Assembly: GCA_946800325.1 (NCBI GenBank)
Contig: OX326959.1
Span: forward strand, 46,127,566 to 46,191,565
DNA: 64,000 nucleotides
Direction: 5' to 3'
Source of the DNA: Luzula sylvatica
Lineage: Eukaryota; Streptophyta; Magnoliopsida; Poales; Juncaceae
Part shown: in pieces, positions 23,102 to 34,060 of the stretch
How the letters are laid out: each line of letters starts with the position of its first letter
Numbering within the stretch: position 1 is the stretch's first letter
Program-made: the position numbers and the translations under genes
Notes under the pieces: model-generated
Seen by the model: the letters and a program-made list of their open reading frames with translations, nothing else
The model's database searches: none
Told to the model about the DNA's origin: nothing

Positions 23102-25313
23102 TTAGATATGATTAATGAAATAGGATAGAAAAATATCCTAAACTATATCTCGATGGGTTAGGGTTTTGGATTTGGTATACAAGTTCTGGGTATATTTGGA
23201 GGATTGCAAACACCAAGCTTGCATGCAGGATTTCAATTCTAAATTTGGAAATATCTCTAGGGGTATTCGAAAAAAAAAATATTTAGATTGTTTTTTGGAA
23301 TATCTCAAAAGTGAGGTTTTTTTTACAATATTGGAAAAAGTTAAGAGTTTTTTTTTAATTTCCCTACATTTTATAACTCATATTATCATACTTTCAATAT
23401 TTTGTGTAATATATGAGCAATTTGACTTCATGATAAATTTATGCACAAAATCAAATTTTGGAGACAAAAATATGAGCCGTGGGACAAAAATTGTGCTTCT
23501 TGATTATTTACAAATTCAACAATGTATTGAGCGAAATTCAACAATTATATACAAATTCGACAATTTGCAGATATGCTTAATGACTCATTACACTAGTATT
23601 ATATTGAAGTTTGAATTATTTTAATCTAACATATCTACAAAATGCATTGCCGATTTAACATAAATCTCAATCAATATAAATCCTTATAAATTGAAACAAC
23701 TAAAATTCAAAATTGAGTGTCTCAAATTGTTTCCTCTTATAACTCGCTATAAAAAGTATTGACTATCCACCCACTTAATGGTATTCTTAGTTTAAGTTTC
23801 AAAGATTTCTCCTATTTAGCAACAAAACACGATGCTTTTAAATATCAATTTAGCTCGTAAGTTTGTAACACAATAATCACATGATTAGCCATCAGGGCAT
23901 TACATAATAATTCTACATAACATATTCTTGTTCTATGATTGGCTGCATGATGGTAAAATATAAAATTTGAATTAAAATAAGTTAAATTAATTTAATGATA
24001 TAAATACAATATTTAATGTAGGATCAACATCATGCAACTAATCATGTAACGAAAACACGATTGTATAGAATTACTAAACATCACATATCATTTTTCCTCC
24101 CTCTCACTCTTCTTGTGCTTTCTAAATTCCAAATGTGTGAGGTGGACAATAAACAAAAAACATAGTATTTTATAGAAAAGTCCCTTTATTGTTGGGCTTT
24201 AATATTGGGTAAAATTATGCCAAAAAATATGATATTGGACATGGATTTCTTGTTCGTTTTTTTTTGTAAAATCTGGCCCACAAATTCTTATTTGTTTCGT
24301 TGGGACGTATCTTGAATTTAGTGATCCACACACAAAATAAGTCCAAATTTGAATATCTACTAAATTAAATGACTAATAAATTATGTCATGCACATATCTA
24401 AGGCGTATGGTAACATTTGCTTCATTGGACCAGTAACTTTTGAATTTAGTGACAACACATACAAAATAAATACAAAGTTGAATATTTAATAAAGTATTGG
24501 ACTATTGAACTATTGAACTATTTGTATGAAACAAAATTATTCTGACCAGAATGAGTAGTATTTGTTGCTGGTAAAAACAATATGAAATTCATCGAACTAA
24601 CCCAATAACAATAAACAATGATCATTGATTATCATGATCATGATCACAATCAATTATCACAGAAAAAGTAGCGTGCAAAATTACCAATCCAAAGAAATCC
24701 TAATTTACAACAACAAAAACAAAACACTCTCTCGAACATTTCAAAATCAACAAACACAACCATAAACACACAAAAGAAAAAATCTGATGAAATCCTCACA
24801 AATTATGAAATTATCAATCAAAATCCCGCAAGGAAAGCATAAATCTTAATTCTTAAATCAGTTGCAATGATTCTCCAAATTAGATCTTCATTGGACTCCT
24901 AACCACCGCCCACCAAAATTGTATAAATGATTGTGTTGAAATTTTCTTGTAAAAGTAGTTAAAATTTGTTTAGAGATCCTGTTGAAATTTTCTTGTAAAA
25001 TTGTGTTACATAAGATTTTGCGAGAACATCATTTTTATTAGCACGCAGTGACACAATTAGGAAAAAAGTAAAAGATAAAATTGCAAGAAAATTGTATATT
25101 GTGCTTCAATTGAAAAACAAACCCTGTCGTGATGAAAATTGCAAAAATGTTGTTTTTTAATACCATCACTATGGCATTTTTTTTGCAGATTACTCGGTAT
25201 TTTACTTCTCACCAAACCATATTTTTCTTTTTTAACTTATAAAATAGCATAGAAAGAAACAAAAATTATATATCCGTCACACGTGGCACTTGACGTTTGG
25301 AGACAAATAATAC
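23102..25313. other. AT-rich intergenic DNA; one unrecognised 152-codon ORF
   Basis: The ORF at 23166-23624 (plus) has no motif or family I recognise and its composition matches the surrounding AT-rich DNA. It lies just after the Helitron-like end. I do not call it a gene. The remainder shows nothing supportable. Confidence 0.4.
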
Positions 25314-25330
25314 TTTAAAAACTCATATTT
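25314..25330 (+). repeat. LINE target-site duplication, copy 1
   Basis: TTTAAAAACTCATATTT, identical to 26376-26392, next to the poly(T) (poly(A) on the minus strand). Confidence 0.85.
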
Positions 25331-26375
25331 TTTTTTTTTGAGTTAAAGGCGATGCCTTTGTGATTTATAAAATTAGATAAAAGGATTACATAGTTAGGCC
25401 GGTTCTTGGGATGAATTATCCCTTGAATCGTCTTGTTTTGATCTCACCCATTCGCTAGAAGATCCTTGAATTTTAATCTAACCTACACTAGTTGTTGAAC
25501 CTACACCATGTGTGGTAGTCTTGTGTTGCCATTTGGGCCGTTAATTCGGATGTTTTTTGTTTGTTCGTGAATATTCTCGCATTTCTTTCCTTCCATATTG
25601 TCCAACATATTGACGCCCAAGCCGTGTCCCCATTCTTTCGGTCATCTTTAGTCAGCATCATTCTTCTTTGAACCCAATCCTCAAACATATCGGTGTTGTT
25701 CGACACCATTGATATTGATTGTAATCCCATGTTTCTTGCGTAATTCCATACTTCTTGGGTGAATGTACAATGTAGGAGGATGTGGTCTCTATCTTCTTGA
25801 GAAATGGTGCATAACGGGCATGCCAATGGGTGCGGCCATCCTTTCTTTATCAATAGGTTCGCCGTGTTTATTCTTTTGTGCATCGCTAGCCATAAAAAGA
25901 CCCTTACTTTTAAAGGAGATTTGATTTTCCATAGTTTAGCTTGCCACGGGTTCCTTACTACCGGATCTCTTAGCATCCTATACGCCGAGCTCACGGTGAA
26001 TTGGTTTGAGCCGTTCCATCTCCACGAAGGGGTCGTTGTTTGAAAATCTTGTGCGGTTGAGAATTCGTAAAAAGGAAGGATTGTCTTTAGTTCTTTAACG
26101 AAGTGTGACGCTTTATTGGAAGGAATGTTTCTTATATCGGATGCTCTATGAATGCCATATAGCGTATTTACATACATAGCCCATAGACTAGTTGGTTGAT
26201 TGTCTATTTTCCATAGAAATTTATGTAGTAAGGCTTCATTCATAGTTTTTAGATGTAAAATACCCAACCCTCCATTCTTTTTCGGTAGGGTAATGGTATT
26301 CCAATTTACTAAGGCTTTTCCATTTGTTAACGTGTCATTCCCATTCCAAAGGAAAGCTCGTATTATTTTTTCCAA
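25331..26375 (-). mobile_element. 5'-truncated LINE (L1-type plant non-LTR retrotransposon)
   Basis: A minus-strand copy. Its 3' end is a poly(A) run (plus-strand Ts from 25331), and its 5' end is truncated at 26375 inside the reverse transcriptase reading frame. The 17-bp target duplication TTTAAAAACTCATATTT flanks it exactly at 25314-25330 and 26376-26392. This gives clean boundaries of about 1,045 bp. The well-preserved reading frame and target duplication point to a fairly recent insertion. Confidence 0.9.
25488..26375 (-). pseudogene. LINE ORF2 C-terminal fragment: end of reverse transcriptase plus zf-RVT domain
   Basis: About 295 uninterrupted codons down to a natural stop. The N-terminal part (GGLGILHLKTMNEALL) is the typical segment after the reverse transcriptase thumb in plant LINEs. 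From about residue 125 comes the zinc-binding reverse transcriptase domain: SSAYRML, LWKIKSPLKVRVFLW, then CPLC and the downstream H and C ligands (DRDHILLHC). The C-terminus has the family's WTIWKERNARIF motif. Catalytic palm motifs and the endonuclease are missing because the insertion is 5'-truncated, so there is no native start codon. It cannot retrotranspose itself. Confidence 0.9.
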
Positions 26376-26392
26376 TTTAAAAACTCATATTT
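26376..26392 (+). repeat. LINE target-site duplication, copy 2
   Basis: Matches 25314-25330; abuts the truncated 5' end of the LINE. Confidence 0.85.
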
Positions 26393-26492
26393 ACATGTGT
26401 TTTGAGTCTTTTGACCACATCGTTAAAGTGATTAACATTTTTCATCCTTAATTTTTTTTTTTATTGGAGTAGACCAATAGTTTAGCTCAAAT

Positions 26493-26690
26493 TTACATTA
26501 AATAAATAAAATAATCAACATATTTGCATCAAATGTTTAAATAAGAAAGAAAAATCTCCTATCAATTTTGTGTCCATTTGTCCACCTCTTCACATTAAAT
26601 AAATAAAATAATCAACATATTTACATTAAATTTTTAAATAGGAAAGAAAAAACTCTTACCAATTTTGTGTCCATTTGTCCACCTCTTCAG
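26493..26690 (+). repeat. Tandem duplication, about 99 bp unit, two copies
   Basis: ACATTAAATAAATAAAATAA through GTCCATTTGTCCACCTCTTC occurs twice head to tail with few differences. Confidence 0.85.
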
Positions 26691-26839
26691 CTACATAATA
26701 GAAAGGAGGGAGGTAGAGACGGCATTGAAAGAGAAAATTCTTCGGTTCTTCTCTTTTCATATGTTCCACATGGTTGCTATTCAAATCGTACTTCATCTTA
26801 AATTATGCGGTTTGTCCCTCTTTTTTTTATTAATTGACC

Positions 26840-27190
26840 AAAATTGTAGGAGATCATCAGCGAATTGAAGAGGTGGAAGAGACAGATGACCAACAATAGA
26901 GCTCCAAACGTGAATGACATATGGACTTAGAAGTAAGAGATGATCGATATCTTCTCGGTGTTGAGCGCAAAGTGAGCAACCCTCATTATTCGGTCATTCT
27001 TGTTTTGTCTAAATAGACCATCGTTAGTAGCATATCATGCAAGACTAGCCAACCGAAAAAACGCACTTTGGTCGGCGATTTGATTCTCCACAAGAGAACA
27101 TTCCAAGCCTTGGTTATGCCCGAATTTCTCAAAACATTATAGGCCGATTTGGATGTGAAAACCTCATCCGGTGTTCAAAACCAAATCGGT
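26840..27190 (-). pseudogene. Decayed LINE fragment with zf-RVT remnant
   Basis: Minus-strand conceptual translation, with at least one frameshift and stop, gives SAYNVLRNSG, NVLLWRIKSPTKVRFFGWL, then C-LCAQHREDIDHLL and VWSSIVGHL, the order of the zinc-binding reverse transcriptase domain of plant LINEs. It is far more damaged than the copy at 25331-26375 and not a duplicate of it. Confidence 0.7.
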
Positions 27191-28049
27191 CGTGAATTGC
27201 TCGGATTTGGATGGATTGATGAGTTGGCAAAATGTAATAGTCTTCAGAGGTCTTTGATAAAAAAAAAGGAAATATGACGATTTGTAATGGTGTTGAGAAA
27301 AAATGTAATAGTCTTAGGAGGTTTAAAAATAAATTTGGACCGTAAATTTTTTGGAGGGCGTCGGTTCAAAGAGAGCTATTTAGAATTTGGTATCCATCTC
27401 CAACACTACAACAATACCGCTATACAGTGACACTTGTGTTCTAGCATTTGCGTATAAGCTGCCGTTAGTTGTACAAATGACGGCATTAACGTACAAATGC
27501 TTTGATTACATTATAAAAACAAGCATTCTGTATTTAATCCCTAGAATACTATTTAATAAGAGCATTTTATATCTAATGTTGCTATTATAATTAACATACA
27601 ACAATCATAAATGCTCGCATAACCCATGTTGAATATATATTTTTGAAATTTAATGTATTCATTTTATTTTGTTGAAAATAACAAAATATCTCACACAATA
27701 TTGCATAATTATACCCTCAAAATATCACAACCTTAATAATTATACCCACATGAGTGCACAGCCCGAGTATCATGCATGACCGGCCTTCTAAATAATTTCC
27801 AACCCGTCTCTCATCCCCACTCACAGAGCCCAAACCCACACTCTATTCAGAGCCCAAACCCACACTCTATTCTCCTGCGTGCCAAACTTTTCAGCCTCTC
27901 ATCCCAACCCATAGAGTCAAAATCCCCACGCTATTCTCATCCTCAAACTCCTCGCCTCAGACCTAGTTATACTACGCACGCCCCCAAATCCGAACGCACC
28001 CCAAAACCTACTACCGCGGCATGGCACAATCATGGGACATCATGGCACA
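27191..28049. other. Intergenic DNA, no gene seen
   Basis: A short direct repeat (AGAGCCCAAACCCACACTCTATTC, two copies) lies at about 27825-27872. The plus-strand frame across it is not called. The left breakpoint of the dioxygenase duplication falls near 28045. Confidence 0.45.
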
Positions 28050-28107
28050 GGATTTTTCAATGTATTTTGAATACTCGAAGATTCTTTCTCTACAAAAATT
28101 AAAATTA

Positions 28108-28661
28108 ACTAGCTATAACCCCGCGCAATTGCGCGGGGCACGTTGATTTGTTTTTTTTTATGATTTGTGCTTTTTCTGTATTTATTTTTCGGCAGCGTTG
28201 TATTGGCCAGTGATTCGATTTGTGTGGTGTTGTGGAATTTTCAAACTGAGAAGGACCGAAATGTAATTTTTCAAACTGAAAAGGACCAAAATGTAAATTA
28301 AAAAGGACCAAAATGTGAATTAATTTTTTTTTCGAATTAAAATGTGTAAATAAAAGAGGATCAAGATGTAAATATGAAGTACCAAAATGTAATATTTTAA
28401 ACTTGAAAGGACCAAAACAAAAATAAAAAGGACCAAAATATAGTTTTTTCAACTAAAAAGGACCAATATGTAAATTAAAAAATTTCTTACAAAGAGGCCC
28501 CTGGACCAAAATGTAAATAAAAAAGGACCAAAGTGTAATTTTTCGAAATAAAAAGGACCAAAATGTAAATAAAAAAGGACCAAAATGTAAATTAAATTTT
28601 TTTTTTTACAAAAAGGCCCCTGGTGACGTGGCTCAACCAGGAGCCAGGGAAAAGTATAGAA
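28108..28661 (-). mobile_element. Helitron-like insertion inside the pseudogene intron
   Basis: Read on the minus strand, the 3' end is a perfect 20-bp palindrome CCCCGCGCAATTGCGCGGGG (28119-28138), a short spacer, then CTAGT followed by T, a typical Helitron terminus. The other end is near TTCTATAC at 28654-28661. The homologous intron of the intact gene (34736-34826) lacks this whole block, which defines it as an insertion of about 0.55 kb. About 15 bases of extra sequence at the 5' junction keep the exact left end uncertain. Non-autonomous: no coding capacity. Confidence 0.65.
28240..28600 (+). repeat. AAAAGGACCAAAATGTAAAT tandem repeats
   Basis: About fourteen imperfect copies of a 20-30 bp unit fill the middle of the Helitron-like insertion. 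Confidence 0.8.
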
Positions 28662-29368
28662 TTATACTAATTAAAATTAGTGATTAAGTCAAGTTGTAAT
28701 GATAACATGACACTTTTTTTTTTAGTAACGAAAAAGAAGCGGTGTTTGACCTGCATTGTGGTGGTAACTCATCTTGTTTGGGTGGATCAGGTCGCATCCT
28801 GACTCGAATGGTATCTCGCCAGTTGCCAGCTGGTGCTTGTAACAAATCGAAGTTGCAACGGAACGTAAATTTTTGGCCCGGGTTCATAGTATAATATATT
28901 TTCTTAAGTTCAGAGTTTGACTCGTTGAACTGCCTAACGCCTAGGAGCATTTCATCGAACACGCCCAAGGGGACTCCATGATTTACCACCTAATGAAATT
29001 CAGATCCATAATTAGCCAACAAGAACTTGATCTATTTGACCTTGTTTCGGGTTATTTTTGAAAGAAAAATTGATATTAAAGACTGGTAATGAATTTTGCC
29101 ATTAACCTGGAAGAAGCCCATGGTTTGCGAAGCACTCCTCACCTCTTCTACCACGCCCTTTCTTTCTTTGCTCCTTAGAGTCCACTCCGGACAGATCGAT
29201 CACTGGAATTTGAATACCAACCGGTTCAATGGAGGGCTCATCATGTTCAGGCTGGTGATGGAAAAATCGAGGGATGTTTGTGATTCCTGAGTCGACCAAG
29301 CCCTTAACGCCTTCTTTGGTCTTCTCGAAGGCCTCTATTTCACCAGCCCGGTCGTACTTGGTCTCCAT

Positions 29369-29600
29369 TGATCACCTCCAAGTTTGAAGTGTGGTTATAG
29401 TTTGGCAAATTGTATGTTATATAGAAAATTTCTTACTTACCTATTACTAGACTGGTGAACACAAGTGTCATGTTTTTGACAAGTGTCCCTCTGTTGATAG
29501 TATATGAGATTATGTCAAAATAAGCCAAAATTTATTCGTCAATATTCATGGAATCAATTTAATGTCACTAAATGGATAGACAAGAAAAAAATATTTTTTG
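29369..29600 (-). promoter_or_regulatory. Promoter region of the broken dioxygenase copy
   Basis: Matches 35441-35660 upstream of the intact gene over more than 200 bp, including the CTATATAAC TATA-like box and a conserved GACAAGTGTCCCTCTGTTGA stretch. The promoter was therefore duplicated with the gene. Confidence 0.6.
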
Positions 29601-29815
29601 AAATGTTTTGAATGGTTGAAAAATAATCCAAATTCATTTGGACCGAGCGATTTGAAGTTGTTGACCAGTATTTATTAAATTGATTTAGTATTATTAAAAT
29701 GATTCATTCATATTTTTTGGATCAATTTAATGTTATTAAAAGAAAAAACAAGAATAAATATTTTTTATGAAATTGTTGCTCAATTTTTTCAACCTTTAAT
29801 GGTTACAAAAAAGAA
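29565..29815 (+). repeat. Direct repeat bounding a 2.8 kb extra segment, left copy
   Basis: ATTCATTTGGACCGAGCGAT, GAAGTTGTTGACCAGTATTT and TCAATTTAATGTTATTAAAA occur in the same order at 32330-32585. The region between is absent from the paralogous flank of the intact gene. Confidence 0.65.
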
Positions 29816-29869
29816 TGTCAAAAATGAAAAGAATATAATGAGGATCCATTTCTTTCTCATTGTTTCCGT

Positions 29870-30790
29870 TAAAACTTAATTGAAAGATACACACTCGAAA
29901 CACCTCCAAATTATCACAAAGCCTTTCAGGAATAAAAAAATATTTCTTCAATTTGTGGTACCTCTCAATTTAATTGGGTCAACCCAACAATATATTTTTT
30001 AATTTTCTATTCAATGATTCAAAATTTGAACCTCAAAGAAAACATGAAGTTTCGAATTCACTGCATGAAGAGCAATATGGTAATTTGGACGTGACTCAAA
30101 TGAGCATATCTCTTAATTTTACAAAAAAGAGCGTAAAAGATGAAAATAATATGACGAGAGTCCATCTTTTTGTCATCTTTTTTCATTAAAACATTATAGA
30201 GACATCCACAGTCAAAACACCTCCAAATTACCACAAGGCCCTTCAAGTATCAACGATCTTCCTTTAACTGTTGGTGCCTTTCAATTTAATAAAATTAGGT
30301 CCACCCAACAATTTAAGTTTTTTTAAAATTTATGACTGAGGTTGAAAATCTGAACTTCAAAAAGAACAAAAACAAGGAACTCATTGCATGAAGAACAATA
30401 TGGTAATTTGGACGTGACTCGAATGAGCATATCTTCTAATATTATGAAAAAAGAATGAGAAAAATGAAGGATAACATGACGAGGATCAACTTTCTCATCT
30501 TTTTTGCATTAAAACTCTCTAGACATACACAATGGAAACACCTCCAAATTACCATAAAGCCCTTCGAGCATTTAGTTATGATACCTCTCAATTTAAAATT
30601 GGGCCAACCCAACAATTTAATTGTTTTTGAATTTGTGACCCAAATATTCAAAATCTGAACTTAAAAAGGACAAAAACAAGAAGTTTCAAATACATTGCAT
30701 GAAGAGCAATATGATAATTTGGACGTGACTCAACTGAACATATCTCTTAGTTTTACAAAAAAAGAAGGTGAAACATCATGAGTACCCTTA
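29870..30790 (+). repeat. Tandem repeat, about 320 bp unit, three copies
   Basis: ACACCTCCAAATTA occurs at about 29898, 30218 and 30538, and GCATGAAGAGCAATATGGTA at about 30062, 30384 and 30697. Each unit also carries a CAATTTAA...CCCAACAAT block. Short open frames inside are not conserved between units. Confidence 0.85.
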
Positions 30791-32100
30791 CAAAGCATAT
30801 TGAATATTCAAGATATTCATACTTCGAATTGAACAGGAGATTACCACATATTGATTCAAAAACTACAAAAATCATTTTATTTTAAACTTTTAATACTTTC
30901 AAAAACTGAGTTCTTTTCTCTGTTTATCTTCTCTTTCTGGAAGCTTGATTGTTTCAAATGGAATTGGTTTAATTCTTTAATTGATTGGAGTTATGTTAAA
31001 GAATAGTTCTAAGTTTTAAGCGATAGGATACAATTTACTTATGTCGGGGTCAATGTTTGCGAAACAAAAAGGAGTCGGCAAGATGTTTACAAAAAATATA
31101 TAAACAAATCATACAATGAAAAAAAAATAACCATTTATGAAATTTTGGTTTTTTTTTATGGGATATGATCAAGATGTTTTCTTAAATATTAGAGAGTGAT
31201 GTTGGATAAGTCAGTTTTTTCTATTAAACGAAGAAAACTCTTTGTTTCCCATGTATGGATGCCAATAAAATTGAAGATGTGAATTGTTGTTTATTTAGAT
31301 CTTCTTAGAAATAAAGTAAGATATGGATACGAGATAATAATTTGAAATTTGAAAATTTCCGAAGATACTATCAACAACAAGTAACAAAAAGTAGGCATAA
31401 TTTGAAATTCGAAAACTGCTAAAACTATCGTATACTTTAAATTTTAAATAGATAACAATTTTTTCTTTTCTTTACTAATAAATTGTATTAGGAAATAAGA
31501 CTGGTTTAATTCATGAAAATTACTTGCTATGCTTGAAATTTAAAAAAGCTTATAAGGTCAGCAAATAAAATTTGATTTATCGGGTCCAAAGTTTGTGAAA
31601 TAAGGCCTACTGAAACGAAAGAATTGAAGGATTCAAACCACTAAATATAAATAATTAAGAATTTCGTACCTTTGTGGTATAGTATTACAAATTGCAATGA
31701 ATACATCAAATCACATATAAGCAACAACAAAAAATTGTAGGTTTTTATTAAATAATATTGGATTTAAATATAACCATTTTTTCTTTTCAAAACCAAATAT
31801 ACTCAATTAACGGTAGTTTAGAGCATAGTTGTTTGCCAAAATATAGCATGAGAAACATGGATTCAATTTTTTAACATAAATTCAGAGGTAAAATATTGAG
31901 GGAAAATAGAAAGAAAGAAAAAACTAACCAGCTCATAAGGAGGAGGAGGAATTCCAAGCAAAACCATTTAAACAAGCAGCAAAGAAGATAGAATACAACA
32001 AAATTTCTAGGAGAAAGGAAGAAGGCAGAGAGAGAAGTCTTGTATGGTGAAGGATTTTGTTTTGGAACCCTTGTCCACTTTAAATATTTCAATATCTACT
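30790..32100. repeat. Diverged third copy of the 39995-41100 cassette
   Basis: The order of matches is the same as in 39995-41100 and 42460-43560: CTTACAAAGCATA, AAACTGAGTT, GGAAGCTTGATTGTTT, CGAAACAA, AGTTTGTGAAATAAG, then TTCAGAGGTA...ACTAACCAGCT and a minus-strand TATTTAAA. It is clearly older than the pair at 40-44.8 kb. Confidence 0.7.
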
Positions 32101-32329
32101 TAACTAAACAAATGACAATATAATTCATTTGTTCAATTTAAGTTTGAATTCAATAGAAGAAATGATGTATTTAAAAAGAAAAATAGTTCAAATTCATCTG
32201 GACCGAGCCTATGGAGTACATTAAAATTATAGACCAATATTCTTGGATCAATTTAATGTCATTAAAATTATTGACTAATATTTATTGGATTCATTTAATA
32301 GTATTAAAATTGTTCATCAATATTCATTG

Positions 32330-32585
32330 AATCAATTTAATGTCATTAAATAGAAAGACAAGATTTTATTTTATTTTTTTTAAATGTTTGAAATGGTTGA
32401 AAAATAGTCCAAATTCATTTGGACCGAGCGATTTGAAGTTGTTGACCAGTATTTATTAGACTCATTTAATATTATTAAAATTGTTCATTCATATTCATTG
32501 GATCAATTTAATATTATTAAAAGAAAAGACAAGAATGAATATTTTTTTTTAAATTGTTGATTCATTTTTTCAACTTTTAATGGTT
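32330..32585 (+). repeat. Direct repeat bounding the 2.8 kb extra segment, right copy
   Basis: Partner of 29565-29815. Related, shorter AATTTAATGT-ATTAAA modules recur at 32160-32330, 32600-32740, 35620-35800, 41200-41400 and 43680-43900. Confidence 0.65.
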
Positions 32586-32779
32586 CAAAAATAGTCCAAA
32601 TTCATCTAGACCAAGCCTGTATAAGAGATTTAAAATTGTAGACCAATATTTATTGGATTTATTTAATGTTATTAAAGGTTTTCATTAATGTTCATTGAAT
32701 CAATTTAATGTCATTGAAAGAACGAGAAGAAACAAATAAATGTTATGAAATGGTTGTCAAGATTCACTGAATGGAACTT

Positions 32780-34060
32780 ATATACTACAATTTTGTTTTG
32801 CCAATTTCCATAAAAAAGGATTTTTAAGCGTATATTTTGGGCGTTGAGCATAATTTCGTGAAGAAAACAATTCGTCATTATTTTCTGTCAATCTTGAATA
32901 CGACTACAAATAAAAAAAATCTTACAATAAATACGCCATAATTTATTTCCAAAACTAGATATTTTTGCTATTTCCCTCCAGGATACCAAATCTGAGTATC
33001 GACTCAAGATTTGCTAGAGAAATTAACACGGGTGATTTTTTTTTTTTATCAAAACTATATACTTTGTCGAATATAATTTATATGAGATCACAAAATTTAA
33101 TATTTGTTGAGAAAATATACAATCGACATAAATATGACATAATTCAATTGTCTAACAATAAAATAAATAATTCAGAAAAGGCAAAAATACTGATTCTAAA
33201 TAAAATCCAAATCATAGTCCTTGTTCAAAACATAAAACAGAAATGAAGAAGCGTAAATATTTTTACAAGATCTGGACATTACTCAGAATTATACGAAACA
33301 CTTTGTGCTTTGTGCTGATCCTTATAAATTATAAATCATATATAGTTCAACTTAACTCGCTGAGCTTTTAAATTATATTTTACATAGATCTAACTAGTCA
33401 TGCAATCAAGTATTTGGAAATTGGAATATATGTGAACCATCATAAAAGCTGAGTGCATTTTTATAGCAGTATATGCTTGAAATAAAAACAGTACAACCAT
33501 TATTAAAAATATCAGTATAAAGGAACTTAAATTGTTTCTAGACAAGTAAAATAGTATATTGAAATCCAAGCTGACAATAGCGGGTCCGGGTCTTGTCCAA
33601 AAAGTTTTGGACAAGAATCCGTTAAAAACAACTCAAAATTACTATATTTAATGTGATTTAACTTATTTATTTACCATATATCATTAATACAAGACATGAC
33701 ACGAGTCATCTGCTTTTCGTAAAAACAATTGTACAATTTAATATGATTATTATAAATATAAATATATTTTTTTTAAATTTAAAATAATGTAAGGATTCAA
33801 ATTTAAATTTGTATTACAAGATTTATTAATCATCGGATCAAAAATTATATGATGTGAAAGGAATTTGAGTCCTTTGGCAATAAATATTCTCATAAACCGA
33901 TCCTTAATAAATATAACAAAACACAAAGAAAATTTTGATAAGAATCACTACTAGCTAAAATTTGGTAAAAAGGGGTCGAGTTAGTTTGGGCAATTGAATG
34001 ACAAATACTCTTTTATTAATACTACAACATGTATCTCATGGATACGCGAAATTCTACTGA
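32780..34060. other. AT-rich intergenic DNA, partly duplicated
   Basis: 32830-33260 matches 35860-36240 (GGGCGTTGAGCATA, TTTGCTATTT-CCTCCAGGATAC, TTGCTAGAGAAATTAACACG). 33260-34060 shows no gene. A leftover minus-strand frame at 33390-33614 is not supported. Confidence 0.55.

Larger units (their letters stand above)
28050..29368 (-). pseudogene. Broken 2-oxoglutarate/Fe(II)-dependent dioxygenase copy
   Basis: Exon 1 (29107-29368), exon 2 (28751-28989) and the first 40 bases of exon 3 (28050-28089) are close copies of the intact gene at 34061-35440. Exon 1 is 4 bp longer than its intact partner because TTTC/CTTT is duplicated near 29158-29167, which shifts the frame after KEQR. Exon 2 is open. 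The rest of exon 3 and all of exon 4, which carry the HxD...H iron ligands and the RxS 2-oxoglutarate site, are missing, and unrelated DNA begins at about 28049. The intron between exons 2 and 3 carries a Helitron-like insertion. It cannot encode an active enzyme. Confidence 0.9.

Noticed and set aside
23166..23624. 152-codon plus-strand ORF
   Set aside because: AT-rich hydrophobic composition, no known family, no promoter or splice support; left as unassigned.
25804..26451. Plus-strand ORFs of 79 and 83 codons
   Set aside because: Antisense shadows of the LINE fragment.
27776..28102. 108-codon ORF rich in Pro/Ser/His
   Set aside because: Its start lies in a short direct repeat and its end overlaps the antisense of the dioxygenase exon 3 remnant; not conserved with the paralogous locus.
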